A stretch of DNA of 64,000 nucleotides from CAVZCK01 sp963798805 (GCA_963798805.1 CAWCVC010000015.1:186001-250000), one strand, 5' to 3'. Positions 1 to 9,358 are shown, numbered from the stretch's first letter. Program-made: numbers and translations. Notes: generated by a model not told the origin, from the letters alone.

Positions 1-355
1 CACAGTCGCCCCGTTGACCGGCGACTTCTTCCCCGCCCGTGCCCGCGCGCGTCTACGGTATGATCCCGGCGGGCGAGCTGGTCGGCACCGGCTTCGGCTT
101 CTTGGTCGGAGGAGAGATCGCATCGGGCTCAACTGGCTTTGGTCGTTCCACCTCATGGCGGCGCCGAGCGTTGCGCTACTCTGGGCGGTGTGGCGTCTCC
201 TGCCGGAACCCGACCGGGATGGACAAAGCTGGATCAATCTCGGCGACAGTGAGTTGGATGTGGACCCGAAATGCAGGGCGCAGCGGCGATTCCGGCAGTG
301 CGGGACAGGTCAGGGCGGACAGGCGCAGGAAATGGTGCATCGGGCGGGGGCTATT
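1..355 (+). pseudogene. MFS transporter remnant (5' end outside window)
   Basis: Reading starts in one frame (residues like ARVYGMIPAGELVGTGFGFL, from about position 50) and continues after about position 125 in another (GLNWLWSFHLMAAPSVALLW, then RLLPEPDRDGQ). Joined, these match the second to sixth transmembrane portion of a major facilitator superfamily drug/solute exporter, where an Arg-Gly-Arg-like loop, a Gly-rich helix and an AVWRLLPEP segment are usual. The frameshift near 120-130 breaks the gene. A weak continuation (QEMVHRAGA) reaches about 350 and is then lost before the dehalogenase start at 419. The gene was already cut by the window edge, so how much lies upstream is unknown. 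I infer a decayed transporter that once accompanied the catabolic genes that follow. Confidence 0.55.
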
Positions 356-418
356 CGCGGAACCAATAACTACAAGAAGGTAAATCCATTAACATATATA
401 GCCGCCCGCACTAAAAAG

Positions 419-1150
419 ATGTCCTATTCAGCCAAGCCGGAGACCAGGGTGAGCTACGAAGCGATCAGGAATGACGTGAAAGTCTGCATGTTCGATCAGT
501 ACGGCACGGTGGTCGACATGCAAGGCGGATTGACCGCGATCGCGGAGCCGTTTCTCGAGCAGAAAGGCTGGACCGGCGATCCCAACGCTTTCGTGACATG
601 GTGGCGGCGAACGCATTTCGAGAATTCGATGATCGACGCCTTGCTGCACCGGGAGCACACGCCTTACCGGGAGATCGGGCGTCGGGCGGTCGCTCATGTG
701 ATGGACCGTGCAAAGATCAATTACACCATGGACGAGGTCCATTATCTGATCGGCGAGATCGAAAAGCTGAAGCCGTTCCCCGAGGTGCCCGACGCACTCG
801 CCCGGCTGCAGACGAGATACAGGCTCGTCGTGCTCTCCAACGGCGATCCTGATATGCTCGAGACCGCGAGGTCGTATCACAAGATCCCGTTCGATCGGGT
901 GATCTCGGTGGCGGAGGCGAATTCGTTCAAACCGTACATCGCCACTTATACCAAGGCGGCCGAGCTCATTAAGACACCGCTCGACCAGATCCTGTTCGTC
1001 GCCAATCACGCCTTCGACTGCATCGGCGCCAAATCGGCAGGCATGCGAACCGCTTTCATCGATCGCCGGAGCCGACCTTTCGGCATGACGCCGCACCAGC
1101 CCGATATCGTAGTGCCGACGATGAAAGACCTTGCCGATGCAATCGTCTGA
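419..1150 (+). CDS. haloacid dehalogenase type II family hydrolase (HAD superfamily)
   Basis: A 243-residue cytoplasmic protein. HAD motif I is MFDQYGTVVD (nucleophile Asp26). Motif II is VVLSNGDP, the conserved lysine lies in NSFKPYIATY, and the acidic motif is FVANHAFDCIGAKSAG. The FDxYGT signature with the Ala-Asn-His/Asp arrangement is that of L-2-haloacid dehalogenases, which displace halide from 2-haloalkanoates to give D-2-hydroxy acids; the natural substrate here is inferred only. The ATG at 419 is chosen because residues after it align with the family. The open frame continues upstream into the MFS remnant, but that part does not belong. Its 3' end overlaps the start of the CoA-transferase fragment by about 20 bases, which suggests an older catabolic operon. 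Confidence 0.8.
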   Translation: MSYSAKPETRVSYEAIRNDVKVCMFDQYGTVVDMQGGLTAIAEPFLEQKGWTGDPNAFVTWWRRTHFENSMIDALLHREHTPYREIGRRAVAHVMDRAKINYTMDEVHYLIGEIEKLKPFPEVPDALARLQTRYRLVVLSNGDPDMLETARSYHKIPFDRVISVAEANSFKPYIATYTKAAELIKTPLDQILFVANHAFDCIGAKSAGMRTAFIDRRSRPFGMTPHQPDIVVPTMKDLADAIV

Positions 1151-1295
1151 CGGGGAGCCGCTCTCAGGAATAAAGGTGCTCGACCTCTGCCGCGTGGTAT
1201 CCGGGCCGTTCGCGACCATGCATCTCGGCGACCCTGGCGCCGATGTGGTGAAGATCGAGGAGCCCCGCAATGGCGACGAGAGCCGCCGTGACCTC
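1131..1295 (+). pseudogene. CaiB/BaiF CoA-transferase, N-terminal fragment
   Basis: The first ~50 residues (GIKVLDLCRVVSGPFATMHL, GDPGADVVKIEEP, then GDESRR) are the classic N-terminus of class III (CaiB/BaiF) CoA-transferases such as formyl-CoA or carnitine CoA-transferase, which need about 400 residues including a catalytic Asp. After the Glu-Ser-Arg-Arg at about 1293 the reading frame continues to 1430 but no longer resembles the family. The remaining ~85 percent of the gene has been lost by deletion. It overlaps the dehalogenase end and precedes an enoyl-CoA hydratase, so the original context was probably CoA-thioester catabolism. It cannot be functional. Confidence 0.75.
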
Positions 1296-1491
1296 AATCG
1301 GTACGCAGCAGACGGAGCCTTCGGGGCGTTTCAAGGAATGCGCCCGGTCCTGAAGATGGCGGAAGGCGCCGCATCTGGTCACCGGACGCGATCTCATGGC
1401 GTGGGCTTCCCCCGGCGCAGTCAGCATTGACGGTGACAGACGGCGTGCTACCGTCATCGGCAACTGTTCGTGTCGAAACGGGAGCAAGCTC

Positions 1492-2412
1492 ATGCCGCAG
1501 TTTTCGACAATCATCATCGCCCCGGATGCCGCATCTCCGAGAGTGGCGCGCTTGACCCTGAACAGGCCCGAACGCATGAACGCGATCACGGAGGAGATGG
1601 CTCGCGAAATTCGAGCGGCGGTGGAGTGGGCCCAAGACAACGACGACATTCACGTCATCGTCGTCGAGGGAGCCGGGAAGGGCTTTTGCGGTGGCTACGA
1701 TCTAGCAGCCTATGCCGAAAAGATGATCGATCATCCGCTCCAGCAGGAGAGCTTTCCGTGGGATCCCTTGACTGATTTCGCTGCCATGAAGCGGAATACC
1801 GACGACTTCATGAGCCTGTGGCGTTGCCCCAAGCCGACGATTGCCAAGATCCATGGACATGCCGTTGCGGGAGGAACTGACATCGCTCTTTGCTGCGATC
1901 TGCTTCTGATGGCGGACGATGCGCGCATCGGCTATATGCCGAGCCGGGTATGGGGATGCCCAACCACCGCCATGTGGACATTCCGGCTCGGTCCTTTGCG
2001 GGCGAAGCAGCTCATGTTCACGGGTGATGTCATCGACGGCCGAACTGCCGCCGCTTGGGGACTTGCAAATGCTTCCGTTCCCATCAGTGAGCTCGAAAGC
2101 GCCACCATGCAGTTCGCTGAACGCATCGCCGGCATTCCGAGAAGCCACCTCGCCATGCACAAGATGGTCGTCAACCAAGTCATGCAGAATATGGGCCTTG
2201 AGCAAACCCAGACGCTGGCGACCCTGTTCGACGGCATCGCACGGCATAATCCCGAGGGGCTATGGTTTCGGCGGTACGCCCAGCGCCACGGATTTAAGGC
2301 GGCGGTTGAGTGGCGCGACAGTGGGCGGCCGATCCCGGAGGGCGCCGAAGCGCGCGCGGAGATCCGTCGGCTGGAGCAGACCGAAGGCGGGCCGGTCGAG
2401 GATGACGCTTAG
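1492..2412 (+). CDS. enoyl-CoA hydratase/isomerase (crotonase) family protein
   Basis: A 306-residue crotonase-fold protein. The first oxyanion-hole segment is GKGFCGGYDL (about residues 62-71), and the second region is GHAVAGGTDIALCCDLLLMA followed by ARIGYMPSRVWGCPT. The N-terminal VARLTLNRPERMNAI is typical. Such enzymes hydrate or isomerise enoyl-CoA esters in beta-oxidation and related pathways; the exact acyl substrate cannot be read from sequence. The ATG at 1492 is preceded by GGGAGCAAG at suitable spacing, whereas the 32 codons upstream in the same frame do not look like protein. The C-terminal ~50 residues form an Arg/Glu-rich tail longer than the core family. It follows a broken CoA-transferase, so its original partner enzyme is gone. 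Confidence 0.85.
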   Translation: MPQFSTIIIAPDAASPRVARLTLNRPERMNAITEEMAREIRAAVEWAQDNDDIHVIVVEGAGKGFCGGYDLAAYAEKMIDHPLQQESFPWDPLTDFAAMKRNTDDFMSLWRCPKPTIAKIHGHAVAGGTDIALCCDLLLMADDARIGYMPSRVWGCPTTAMWTFRLGPLRAKQLMFTGDVIDGRTAAAWGLANASVPISELESATMQFAERIAGIPRSHLAMHKMVVNQVMQNMGLEQTQTLATLFDGIARHNPEGLWFRRYAQRHGFKAAVEWRDSGRPIPEGAEARAEIRRLEQTEGGPVEDDA

Positions 2413-2466
2413 CCCGCCGTTCACTCGCTCCCGCCAGGATAAAGCGTAAGCTGAGAAAGCCGCCGG

Positions 2467-2928
2467 TCAGGCCGCGCTCAGACGCTGCTTCACGAGGGCG
2501 CTCACCCGGCTCATATCGAGCTGGCCGGCATAGTCGGATTTCAGCGTCGCCATGACCTTGCCCATGTCCTTGATGCTTGCCGCGCCCGTTTTGGCGATTG
2601 CGGCCTCGATCGCGGCTTGCGTCTCCTGCGCACCAAGCTGCTGCGGCAGGAACTGCTCGATCACCGCGATCTCGGCGGTCTCCTTCTGGATCAGGTCATC
2701 GCGATTGCCCTGCCTGAACATCCCGATCGCCTCCCGGCGCGACTTGATCAGTCCCTGCATAAGACTGAGCACCTCCTCATCCGCGATCCTTTCGTCGCCG
2801 CGCGGCCGCGCCACGTCGATGTCCTTCTGCTTGATTGCGGCATTGATCATACGGATCGTCGAGACGGCCGGTTCGTTCTTGCTCTTCATGGCATCTTTCA
2901 GCGCCGCCGAAATCTTCTCGCGCACCAT
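2467..2928 (-). CDS. GatB/YqeY domain-containing protein
   Basis: A 153-residue protein with the YqeY family pattern: LKDAMKSKNE near the N-terminus, STIRMINAAIKQKDID, a central EEVLSLMQGLIKSRREAI, EIAVIEQFLPQQL, and a C-terminal MGKVMATLKSDYAGQLDMSR with the KQRLS end. This is the helical tail domain also found at the end of the amidotransferase subunit GatB. Stand-alone YqeY proteins are thought to bind tRNA or assist tRNA-dependent amidation, but the role is not firmly established. ATG at 2928 is chosen because upstream codons are not family-like. In many alphaproteobacteria it neighbours carA and dnaG; those are not present here. Confidence 0.85.
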   Translation of the reverse strand: MVREKISAALKDAMKSKNEPAVSTIRMINAAIKQKDIDVARPRGDERIADEEVLSLMQGLIKSRREAIGMFRQGNRDDLIQKETAEIAVIEQFLPQQLGAQETQAAIEAAIAKTGAASIKDMGKVMATLKSDYAGQLDMSRVSALVKQRLSAA

Positions 2929-3466
2929 GCAAACGTCCCTCCGATGGTATTCGAGTTCTATAGATAAGGTGCGGGAACCGGCCGCGCCACCGCGATCTAT
3001 GAGGCGCCCCAATCTGCGCGTCGGGGAGGAGGTCTTCGCCCTCACCTTGAGGCGCGATGGCAGCGAAACGCTCGCTAACATACTCCAGGGCGATCCGGCC
3101 ACTCTGGTGCGACGGAGGTGATCGCCTAGACCGCGTGTAGTGCGGCGCGATGGGATCACGCGATTGTGTCCATCGCGAGAGCATGACGCCATAATTCTGG
3201 TAAAAATTCCTGCCGCTGTGGGATTAGTCGGTCCTCGGATCGATTCAGCACGTATTATACGGCACGGCTTCAGACTGCGGATTTCGCGCTTTTCGAGTCG
3301 CGATAAGTTGTGCCTAGGTTTTAGGCTTTTGACCAAGTTATGCTATATGAATTACATCAGCTGATGGGGCCAGCCGCTGAATATCCATAATTCAAGACTT
3401 GAAGAATGATCGGAATCTTTTAAATAATCACATTATTGCATGTGAGAAATAGCTATAGGGCAAGTC
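2929..3466. other. non-coding stretch upstream of yqeY
   Basis: About 540 bases with no convincing gene on either strand. The right half (3230-3450) is AT-richer than its surroundings, with TTGACC at 3329-3334, but I could not pair it with a good -10 at proper spacing. It presumably holds the promoters of the leftward yqeY gene and of the rightward TAXI pseudogene. Confidence 0.5.
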
Positions 3467-4575
3467 CTGCGAATTTTTATCCTTTTCGCCTTGGTAACCA
3501 CTCTGGGAATAACTTTCGGCTACAGCCAGGCCCGCCGTGCAGACCCGGCAGCCACCCCGTCCGCGGCGTCGACTGAAGCCATCATCAAGGAACGCAAGAA
3601 CGCCGGCACTGTCGGTCTTGCCTGCGGTTCACTTGGCGGCGCATATCCGATCCTCGCAGAGGAAATCGCCAAAGCTGTCGAGGACGGCGACAACTTGCGG
3701 GTCATCCCCATGCTCACCCGTGGATCGCTCGGCAATGTCGACGATCTGCTCTATCTGCGCAATGTGGACGTCACCCTGACGAAATCGGAAAGCTTGGAGT
3801 CCACAGGCGGGCCCATCACATCAACCTGAAGGACAGGATCCGCTACATAGCACGCCTTTAAGATAGCGAGCTTCACATACTGGCCCGGCCTGAAATCCGC
3901 AGTCTCGAAGATCTTAGGGAAAAAAAGGTCAATGTCGGCCCTCAGGGAAATGCTTCGGTGACTACGGTGCCGATTGTGATGCAGGCGCTCGGCATCGACG
4001 TGGACATGATTAATGTCGATTATCCGATCGGCCTGGACATAATGAAGAAGGGCGAGATCGTCGCAACTATGCGGGTCATCGGCAAGCCCGGGGACACCTT
4101 CACCAAGGCGCCCACGGATGCCGGCTTTCATTTCCTGCCGATTTCCACCAAGCAATATGCCGAACATTTCGCCGAAACATATGTAATCGGCAAACTGACC
4201 GCCAAGGATTACCCGCGGCTGATCCCCGAAGGCGAGACGATTGCCACGATTGCGGTTCCGGAACTGCTGGCTGTCTATAATTGGCCCAGGGGCACGGATC
4301 GCTATCAGCGCGTGGAAAAATTCATCGTCGCCTTTTTCAAGAAATTCCCGAAGCTTCGCGATGGTCCGTTCCATAAAAAATGGAAGGACGTCAATCTGGC
4401 CGCAACAGTTCCTGGCTGGACGCGCTCCGAAGTCGCCGAGCGGATGCTCAAGGAGCTGGGCGTGAGCGACGCCAGCGAGCGCCCCGAACGAACGGCGACG
4501 GGCGCGTTCCTGTCGAAGGAAGACGAAGCACTGTTTCAAGAGTTTATGAGATCACGGGTGCGATCTCGCCGCTAA
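3467..4575 (+). pseudogene. TAXI-family TRAP substrate-binding protein, frameshifted copy
   Basis: The first part (to about 3800) has a hydrophobic leader, then TVGLACGSLGGAYPILAEEI and NLRVIPMLTRGSLGNVDDLL. This matches the start of the intact TAXI protein at 37788-38981. The frame then breaks near 3790-3815. In the next frame HINLKDRIRYIARL runs into TAA at 3859-3861, then DSELHILARPEIRSLEDLRE continues into the intact-looking remainder (VPIVMQALGIDVDMINVDYP, KKWKDVNLAATVPGWTR) up to 4575. One frameshift plus one in-frame stop therefore separate two otherwise well-preserved halves. The start is unclear: no ATG lies in frame, and TTG at 3491 or CTG at 3467 are the only candidates. The family binds small carboxylates in the periplasm for TRAP permeases; no permease gene is near. 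Confidence 0.8.
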
Positions 4576-4602
4576 TTGTTTCGCCTGCAACAGGTGGGGA
4601 CC

Positions 4603-5478
4603 ATGGGCGAGGGAACGGGCAGATCCGAAGGTATCAGGAGAACCTGTCAAGCAAGAATGTCTTGTCTTGCCATGGTCCTCGCGATCACGGGAAGCCAGAC
4701 GGCGGCTGCGGTCGTAATTCCGGCGCATGCAGTCAGGCTTACTGCCTTGGGTGAAGGGCGGGGGTTCATCGCGGTTAAGAACGCGGTAACCTTCTCAGTG
4801 AGGGACATCGAAGCGGAACCGGGCAGCGACGCTCCCATCGCCATCAAGCTCCCAACAGCTGCCGAATTGCGCGCCGCGAACGCCGGAGTGGGTACTTTCC
4901 TTTTGGTACGCAACATCCCGGAGGGAGTCAGCCTTTCGGCGGGCATGGCGACCGGCCGCATCTGTGTAGTGCCGCTGCGCGAGGCATCGACACTGCGGCT
5001 CAAATTTAAGCCTGACGTCGACACGCCGTTCCAACTCGAATTTTATCTGATCGGGCCGGATAGTCACGTGTTGGCGGAGACCATTGTCACCGTGGATCTC
5101 AGTCCACCCCAAGCTGTTGCCGCACTCGCCCCGCCGGCTCCGAAGCTCGAAGATCAAAAGCCGGCGGCTCCACCACGGCCGGAAGCGGCGCCGCTGACCC
5201 CTCGGGAGGAAGCCGTTCTCCTGACCCCTGCCAAGGAATTGCTGGGGCAGGGCGGGATCGCGGCAGCGCGGGTCATCTACGAGGATCTGGCAGCACACGG
5301 CAGTGCGTCCGGTGCTCTCGAGCTGGCGCGAAGTTACGACCCAGCCTATGCCGGCTCGCCCAAGGGCTTTGCCCCCGCAACCAATATGGCCGAAGCACGA
5401 AAATGGTATGAGCGCGCCGCCGAGCTTGGCAATCCGGACGCCAAGCGGCGGCTTGTGGAGATCGCGTCGGGCCGATAG
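4603..5478 (+). CDS. secreted cadherin-like/Sel1-repeat protein, copy 1
   Basis: A 291-residue exported protein. A basic N-terminus and hydrophobic stretch (CLAMVLAITGSQTAAAVV) form a signal peptide. A beta-rich domain follows (about residues 45-175) with NIPEGVSLSAG and DTPFQLEFYLIG, which resembles the cadherin-like repeats of large adhesins (the pattern n-lP-GvtLS-G). Next comes a Pro/Ala-rich linker (KPAAPPRPEAAPLTP) and a C-terminal Sel1/TPR-like unit (AEARKWYERAAELGNPDA). ATG at 4603 follows AGGTGGGG at 4592-4599, a good ribosome site. It lies 28 bases after the TAXI pseudogene and is a paralogue of the 39135-39998 gene, which also follows a TAXI gene. Function is unknown; Sel1 units usually mediate protein contacts. 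It is intact although its partner is broken. Confidence 0.7.
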   Translation: MGEGTGRSEGIRRTCQARMSCLAMVLAITGSQTAAAVVIPAHAVRLTALGEGRGFIAVKNAVTFSVRDIEAEPGSDAPIAIKLPTAAELRAANAGVGTFLLVRNIPEGVSLSAGMATGRICVVPLREASTLRLKFKPDVDTPFQLEFYLIGPDSHVLAETIVTVDLSPPQAVAALAPPAPKLEDQKPAAPPRPEAAPLTPREEAVLLTPAKELLGQGGIAAARVIYEDLAAHGSASGALELARSYDPAYAGSPKGFAPATNMAEARKWYERAAELGNPDAKRRLVEIASGR

Positions 5479-5531
5479 GGTCCGCCCGAAGTGCCTGGTG
5501 CCGCGGCCAGCCTAGCTCAAGGCGAGCGCCG

Positions 5532-6702
5532 CTATAGCACGCCGGGAAAGGCGCCGCCGTCGACAAGCGTGCCGGTCTCCCACTCGATATCGGCGAGGCG
5601 AAGCTGCGCTACATCACCGGGCAAAGCCTCGGCGCCGATGTCGCGAGCCACGGTGCAGAGCTCGTCCGCCGTCTCGGGAAGCGGCGCCTGCTCGCGGATG
5701 AACAACACATTCGCCAGCCCGCCGCGTATGTCCAGCGCGGCCGCTCCGCTGCCGGGACTGAAGAGTGCCGACACGCGCTGCCAGATGCCTTTCGGGCAGC
5801 TCTGTTTCTCACGGGCAAGCTTGGCAAGTTTGGCATAGCGGGCATCCGGGCCATCGAGCAGCGGATTGCCCAAGCCGATCAGCGGCTTGGGAGCGATGCT
5901 GAGGTGGCTGGTCGCCCGCAACGCCTTGAGCGACGATACGGCGGGTAGGACCGTGATGGCATGGCTGCGGACCAGCCACTCGGTGGTTCTGTGATCACCT
6001 TTGGTCGAAGGCGCCGTGACCAGCACTTGAAACGGCAATTGGGTCAGCGGCCCGGACGGCAGGATCAGCAGTTGCTTGCCCTTGATCAGATCTTCGATCT
6101 TGCCGAACAGCGCCTTATACAGCCAATAGGCGCGATCACGATTGAAGGGCAGCGGCTTGCCGGTGAAATAATCGGCCTCCGTATATTGCACGCCCGTCAG
6201 CTCTTTGCAGTGCTGATCCCTCCAGGCCGTGAAGTCCAGTCCGCAGGGCAGGGTCTGACCTCGCGGGTGAGGCTCGCCGTGCGGACAAGGCTGGAGCGCA
6301 CCCAGCGCATGTCGTTCTGGGTTACGACCCAGATGAAGGTCTCTTCCCCGGTCGGGAAGCGGCTCGGCGTGTCAAAAAACAGGACCAGCGCCTCATCGGC
6401 GCCGAGCTGCGCCTGCACATCTGCGACGGTCACCGGGGGGTCTGCCAGAGATAGAGCATTACCAGATTGTTGACGGCGTCGAGTGTCTTGGTATCGTTCG
6501 CCCCGAGCGTCCGTTCGGCGAGCGCGAGCGCCTTCTCGGCGATGGAAATCGCTTCCTTATACCGGCCTTTGCTGTGGAGCTCGACCGCCTGCTGATTGAG
6601 GCTTTCTAAATCCTCCGCCGCGCGCCCCGGCCTTCCGCCGGAGAGCGCCAGCATAGCCGCGACAGCAAACGCCGCTTTGCGTCCGATCCGTGCCCGACGC
6701 AT
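5532..6702 (-). pseudogene. TPR-CHAT domain protein, degraded
   Basis: Three pieces on the minus strand. (1) 6702-6430 gives a signal peptide (FAVAAMLALSGGRPGRAAED) and one TPR-like unit (GRYKEAISIAEKALALAERT). (2) 6433-6197 gives the start of a CHAT domain (QLGADEALVLFFDTPSRFPT, TFIWVVTQNDMRWV). (3) After a one-base shift near 6250 (RGQTLPCGLDFTAWRDQHCK), 6191-5532 gives the CHAT core (LLILPSGPLTQLPFQVLVT, HAITVLPAVSSLKALR). Normal relatives have many TPRs before CHAT, so a large internal deletion joined pieces 1 and 2. The C-terminus stops before the usual CHAT catalytic Cys region. CHAT is a caspase-like peptidase fold found with TPRs. I infer a non-functional remnant adjoining the decayed TAXI cassette. 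Confidence 0.7.
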
Positions 6703-7015
6703 AGACTCCCCCTGCCGATCCCCTGAATCAATGCCGGCACTTTGGATGAGCAGATTGGACGCATCGAGGCATAGGCGGACCGACGCTGACGCAGGACCAT
6801 TGGCTCATGTCGGCAAATACCTACATCTGAGAAAACAGCACAAGGCGGGCGCCGCTTCAGTGATGTGTCAGCGGCCGGCATCAGCCCCCGCGCTCGGTGG
6901 CTGGATTAATCCGGTGGCGGACCATTAGGACACGAAGCCGCGGATCGAATTGGGGTCAGCAGGCAAGAGCGTCGCATTCGCGCTTACGCCTCGTTGCAGA
7001 CCGTGCTTCATCTCT
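6703..7015. other. intergenic stretch, no gene seen
   Basis: About 310 bases between the CHAT remnant and the end of the paoC-like gene. Short open frames exist on both strands but none has family-like sequence, a ribosome site or a signal. No clear hairpin with a T-run was found. Confidence 0.5.
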
Positions 7016-9268
7016 TCATGACCCACGAGAGGCATGTGGTAGACCGCTTGCTGGCCCAGGGGCCGGGGCCGGCTGTAACTTGTCCAATGTGATGGGCAGA
7101 TCGCGAACCCGCTTACCAGTCGCGTGGTAGATCGCGTTGGCGATCGCCGCGGCGACGCCAACGATGCCGATTTCGCCGACCCCCTTGACGCCGAGCGGAT
7201 TGATGATGTCATCCGGTTCGTCGACGAAAATAACCTTGATGTCCTGAACATCCGCATTCACCGGCACGTGATACTCGGCGATGTTGGCGTTCATGATGCG
7301 GCCAAATCTGTGGTCGATCAGCGTTTCTTCGTGCAGAGCCATACCGATGCCCCAGATCATGCCGCCCACGATCTGATTACCGGCGGTCTTGGGGTTGAGG
7401 ATGCGCCCCGCGGCAACCGCATTGACGACGCGCGTCACGCGGACGAGGCCGATCTCTTCATCCACCTTCACCTCGGCGAAAACCGCCGAATGGGTGTTGC
7501 GCGCATAAGCGCTGATATCTTTGAAGTGATTGGCTTTCTCCTCTTGGATGCGATCCACCCTGCCGTGGCGCATTGCGTCCGCGATCGATACGGCACGGGA
7601 AGCATCCCGCTTGTCGACGATCATGCCGCCGGCGAGGGTGACATCCTCCAGCCTTGCGTCAGCGAGCGGCGAAGCCGGCATCGCCTTCGCCAGACGGAGC
7701 AGCGCATTGCGAATTTCTCCGGCGGTGTTGGCGATCGCGTTCGAGACCGAGGCAGCGATCCACGAGCCACCCTCCAGAGGCGTCTGGGGAAGCGAGGAGT
7801 CACCGAGCCTGATACTGATATTTTCGAGCGACAGGCCGAGCATGTCGGCAGCAACCTGGGTCATGATGGTATAGGTGCCGGTGCCGATGTCGGAGGCCGC
7901 GCATGCGACTTCGGCGTGTCCGTTCGCTGTCAATGTGATGCGGACCGTCGCCGGCATCTGCAACGCCTCCCAGACGCCCGTGGCCATGCCCCAGCCGACC
8001 AGCTCGCTCCCATCCCGCATCGAGCGTGGTTGAGGATCGCGTTTGCTCCAGCCGAAAGCCTCCGCGCCCTGGGCATAGCATTCGCGCAGCTTCTTGCTGG
8101 TGTATGGAAGGTCTTCATTCTGGTCGCGGTCCGAGTAGCATCGCAGCCGCAACTCCACAGGATCGAGCCTGAGTGCCACGGCAAGCTCGTCCATTGCGCA
8201 TTCGAGCGCGTAAACCCCCGTCGCGGCGCCCGGCGCACGCATATCCGCGGAGGTCGGGACATCCAGGCGGACGAGCTTATGGACGAACTTCGTGTTGGGG
8301 CAGCGATAGAGCACACCACCCCATGCGGTGTCGTTGCGGGAGAACTCCTCATATTCCGACGTCATTCCGATCGCTTCATGGATCATGGCGTCGAGCGTGC
8401 CGTCGGACTTCGCGCCAAGCGCAAGACGCTCGATGGTTGGCGGGCGATAGCCGAGCCCATACATCTGTGCGCGTGTCAGCACCACCCTTGCGGAACGTTC
8501 GAGCGAGCGCGCCGCAAGGACGGCGAGCACCACCTGATATTGCGGACGCAGGCCGGAGCCGAAGCCGCCGCCGACAAATGGCGACATAACGCGAATGTCG
8601 TCGGGCTGAGCGTCGAACACGCCGCACAGATAACGGTGGACGTTCTGAACACCCTGCGTCTTGTCGTAGACCGTGAGCTTGCCGCCGCCATCCCAGCTCA
8701 CGGTCGTGGCGAATGGCTCCATCGGGTTGTGATGCTCCATCGGAATGAAATATTCGCCCTCGTGACGCATCTCAGCCGCGGCGAAGGCTTTCTCCGCGTC
8801 GCCGCGAGGCATTGCGGGCTTCTCAACGGGAAAAGCGCGGTCACGCCCCTGAAAGAGATCAGTGGCGTGGGCTTCCGCTTCATAGTCGATGCGCAGGAGC
8901 GAGGCGGCGAAGCATGCAATCTCCCATTCCTCAGCCAGTAGGAGTGCAATTGGCTGGCCGTTAAACAGGATCCTGTCGTCATAAAGCGGTCGATAGGGGG
9001 AACCTTCCGGCGCCACGTCGTCATTGTAGCCTTCATCGGTATCGGCCATGGGAGGGCGGTTCTCATGCGTCAGCACCGCGAGGACGCCCTCGACCCTCAG
9101 CGCCTCGCTCGCATCGATGCGCTTGATGCGGCCTTTGGCGATCGTGGAGGTGACAACGCTGCCGTGGACGAGACCGGGAACATTGAACTCCGCGGCGTAT
9201 TTCGCCTCGCCCGTAACCTTGGCGCGGCCGTCGATGCGGGAAATCGGGCTGCCGATATATTGAGTCAT
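7016..9268 (-). CDS. paoC: xanthine dehydrogenase family, molybdopterin-binding subunit (PaoC/YagR-like)
   Basis: A 750-residue large subunit of a molybdenum hydroxylase. It begins TQYIGSPISRIDGRAKVTGE, has the hammerhead-domain pattern, the Gly-rich VMSPFVGGGFGSGLRPQYQV and GAATGVYALECAMDELAVAL, and ends with KGVGEIGIVGVAAAIANAIY, where the Glu of GVGE is the catalytic base in this family. With the FAD and 2Fe-2S genes upstream it would form a PaoABC-type periplasmic or cytoplasmic aldehyde oxidoreductase that oxidises aldehydes to acids. No Tat signal is visible on this subunit, as expected because export is directed by the small subunit when it occurs. The ATG at 9268 is chosen by similarity; the open frame extends 29 codons further into the inverted repeat. 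Confidence 0.88.
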   Translation of the reverse strand: MTQYIGSPISRIDGRAKVTGEAKYAAEFNVPGLVHGSVVTSTIAKGRIKRIDASEALRVEGVLAVLTHENRPPMADTDEGYNDDVAPEGSPYRPLYDDRILFNGQPIALLLAEEWEIACFAASLLRIDYEAEAHATDLFQGRDRAFPVEKPAMPRGDAEKAFAAAEMRHEGEYFIPMEHHNPMEPFATTVSWDGGGKLTVYDKTQGVQNVHRYLCGVFDAQPDDIRVMSPFVGGGFGSGLRPQYQVVLAVLAARSLERSARVVLTRAQMYGLGYRPPTIERLALGAKSDGTLDAMIHEAIGMTSEYEEFSRNDTAWGGVLYRCPNTKFVHKLVRLDVPTSADMRAPGAATGVYALECAMDELAVALRLDPVELRLRCYSDRDQNEDLPYTSKKLRECYAQGAEAFGWSKRDPQPRSMRDGSELVGWGMATGVWEALQMPATVRITLTANGHAEVACAASDIGTGTYTIMTQVAADMLGLSLENISIRLGDSSLPQTPLEGGSWIAASVSNAIANTAGEIRNALLRLAKAMPASPLADARLEDVTLAGGMIVDKRDASRAVSIADAMRHGRVDRIQEEKANHFKDISAYARNTHSAVFAEVKVDEEIGLVRVTRVVNAVAAGRILNPKTAGNQIVGGMIWGIGMALHEETLIDHRFGRIMNANIAEYHVPVNADVQDIKVIFVDEPDDIINPLGVKGVGEIGIVGVAAAIANAIYHATGKRVRDLPITLDKLQPAPAPGPASGLPHASRGS

Positions 9269-9281
9269 GGATGGCCTCATC

Positions 9282-9358
9282 CTAGTGGTTCGACTGAAAC
9301 ATTTGCATCCCCGTGCGGCACCCACGTTTGCAAATGTTTCAGTCACAAGAACCACTAG
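9282..9358. repeat. long imperfect inverted repeat A
   Basis: CTAGTGGTTC at 9282-9291 pairs with GAACCACTAG at 9349-9358. The pairing continues through GACTGAAACATTTGCA on the left and its complement TGCAAATGTTTCAGTC on the right, with only a 3-base insertion on the right arm. Total length is 77 bases with a ~21-base GC-rich loop. It lies directly upstream of the paoC-like start codon, within the operon. A second element of the same design follows 14 bases later. Confidence 0.85.

Noticed and set aside
3751..4539. A 262-codon minus-strand frame across the TAXI pseudogene
   Set aside because: It stays open only as the antisense of the TAXI coding sequence; its sequence has no domain, whereas the plus strand is clearly TAXI despite the frameshift.
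7124..8941. A 605-codon plus-strand open frame opposite the molybdopterin subunit
   Set aside because: Composition (Asp/Arg/His-rich, no domains) is that of an antisense shadow; the minus strand has conserved xanthine-dehydrogenase motifs throughout.
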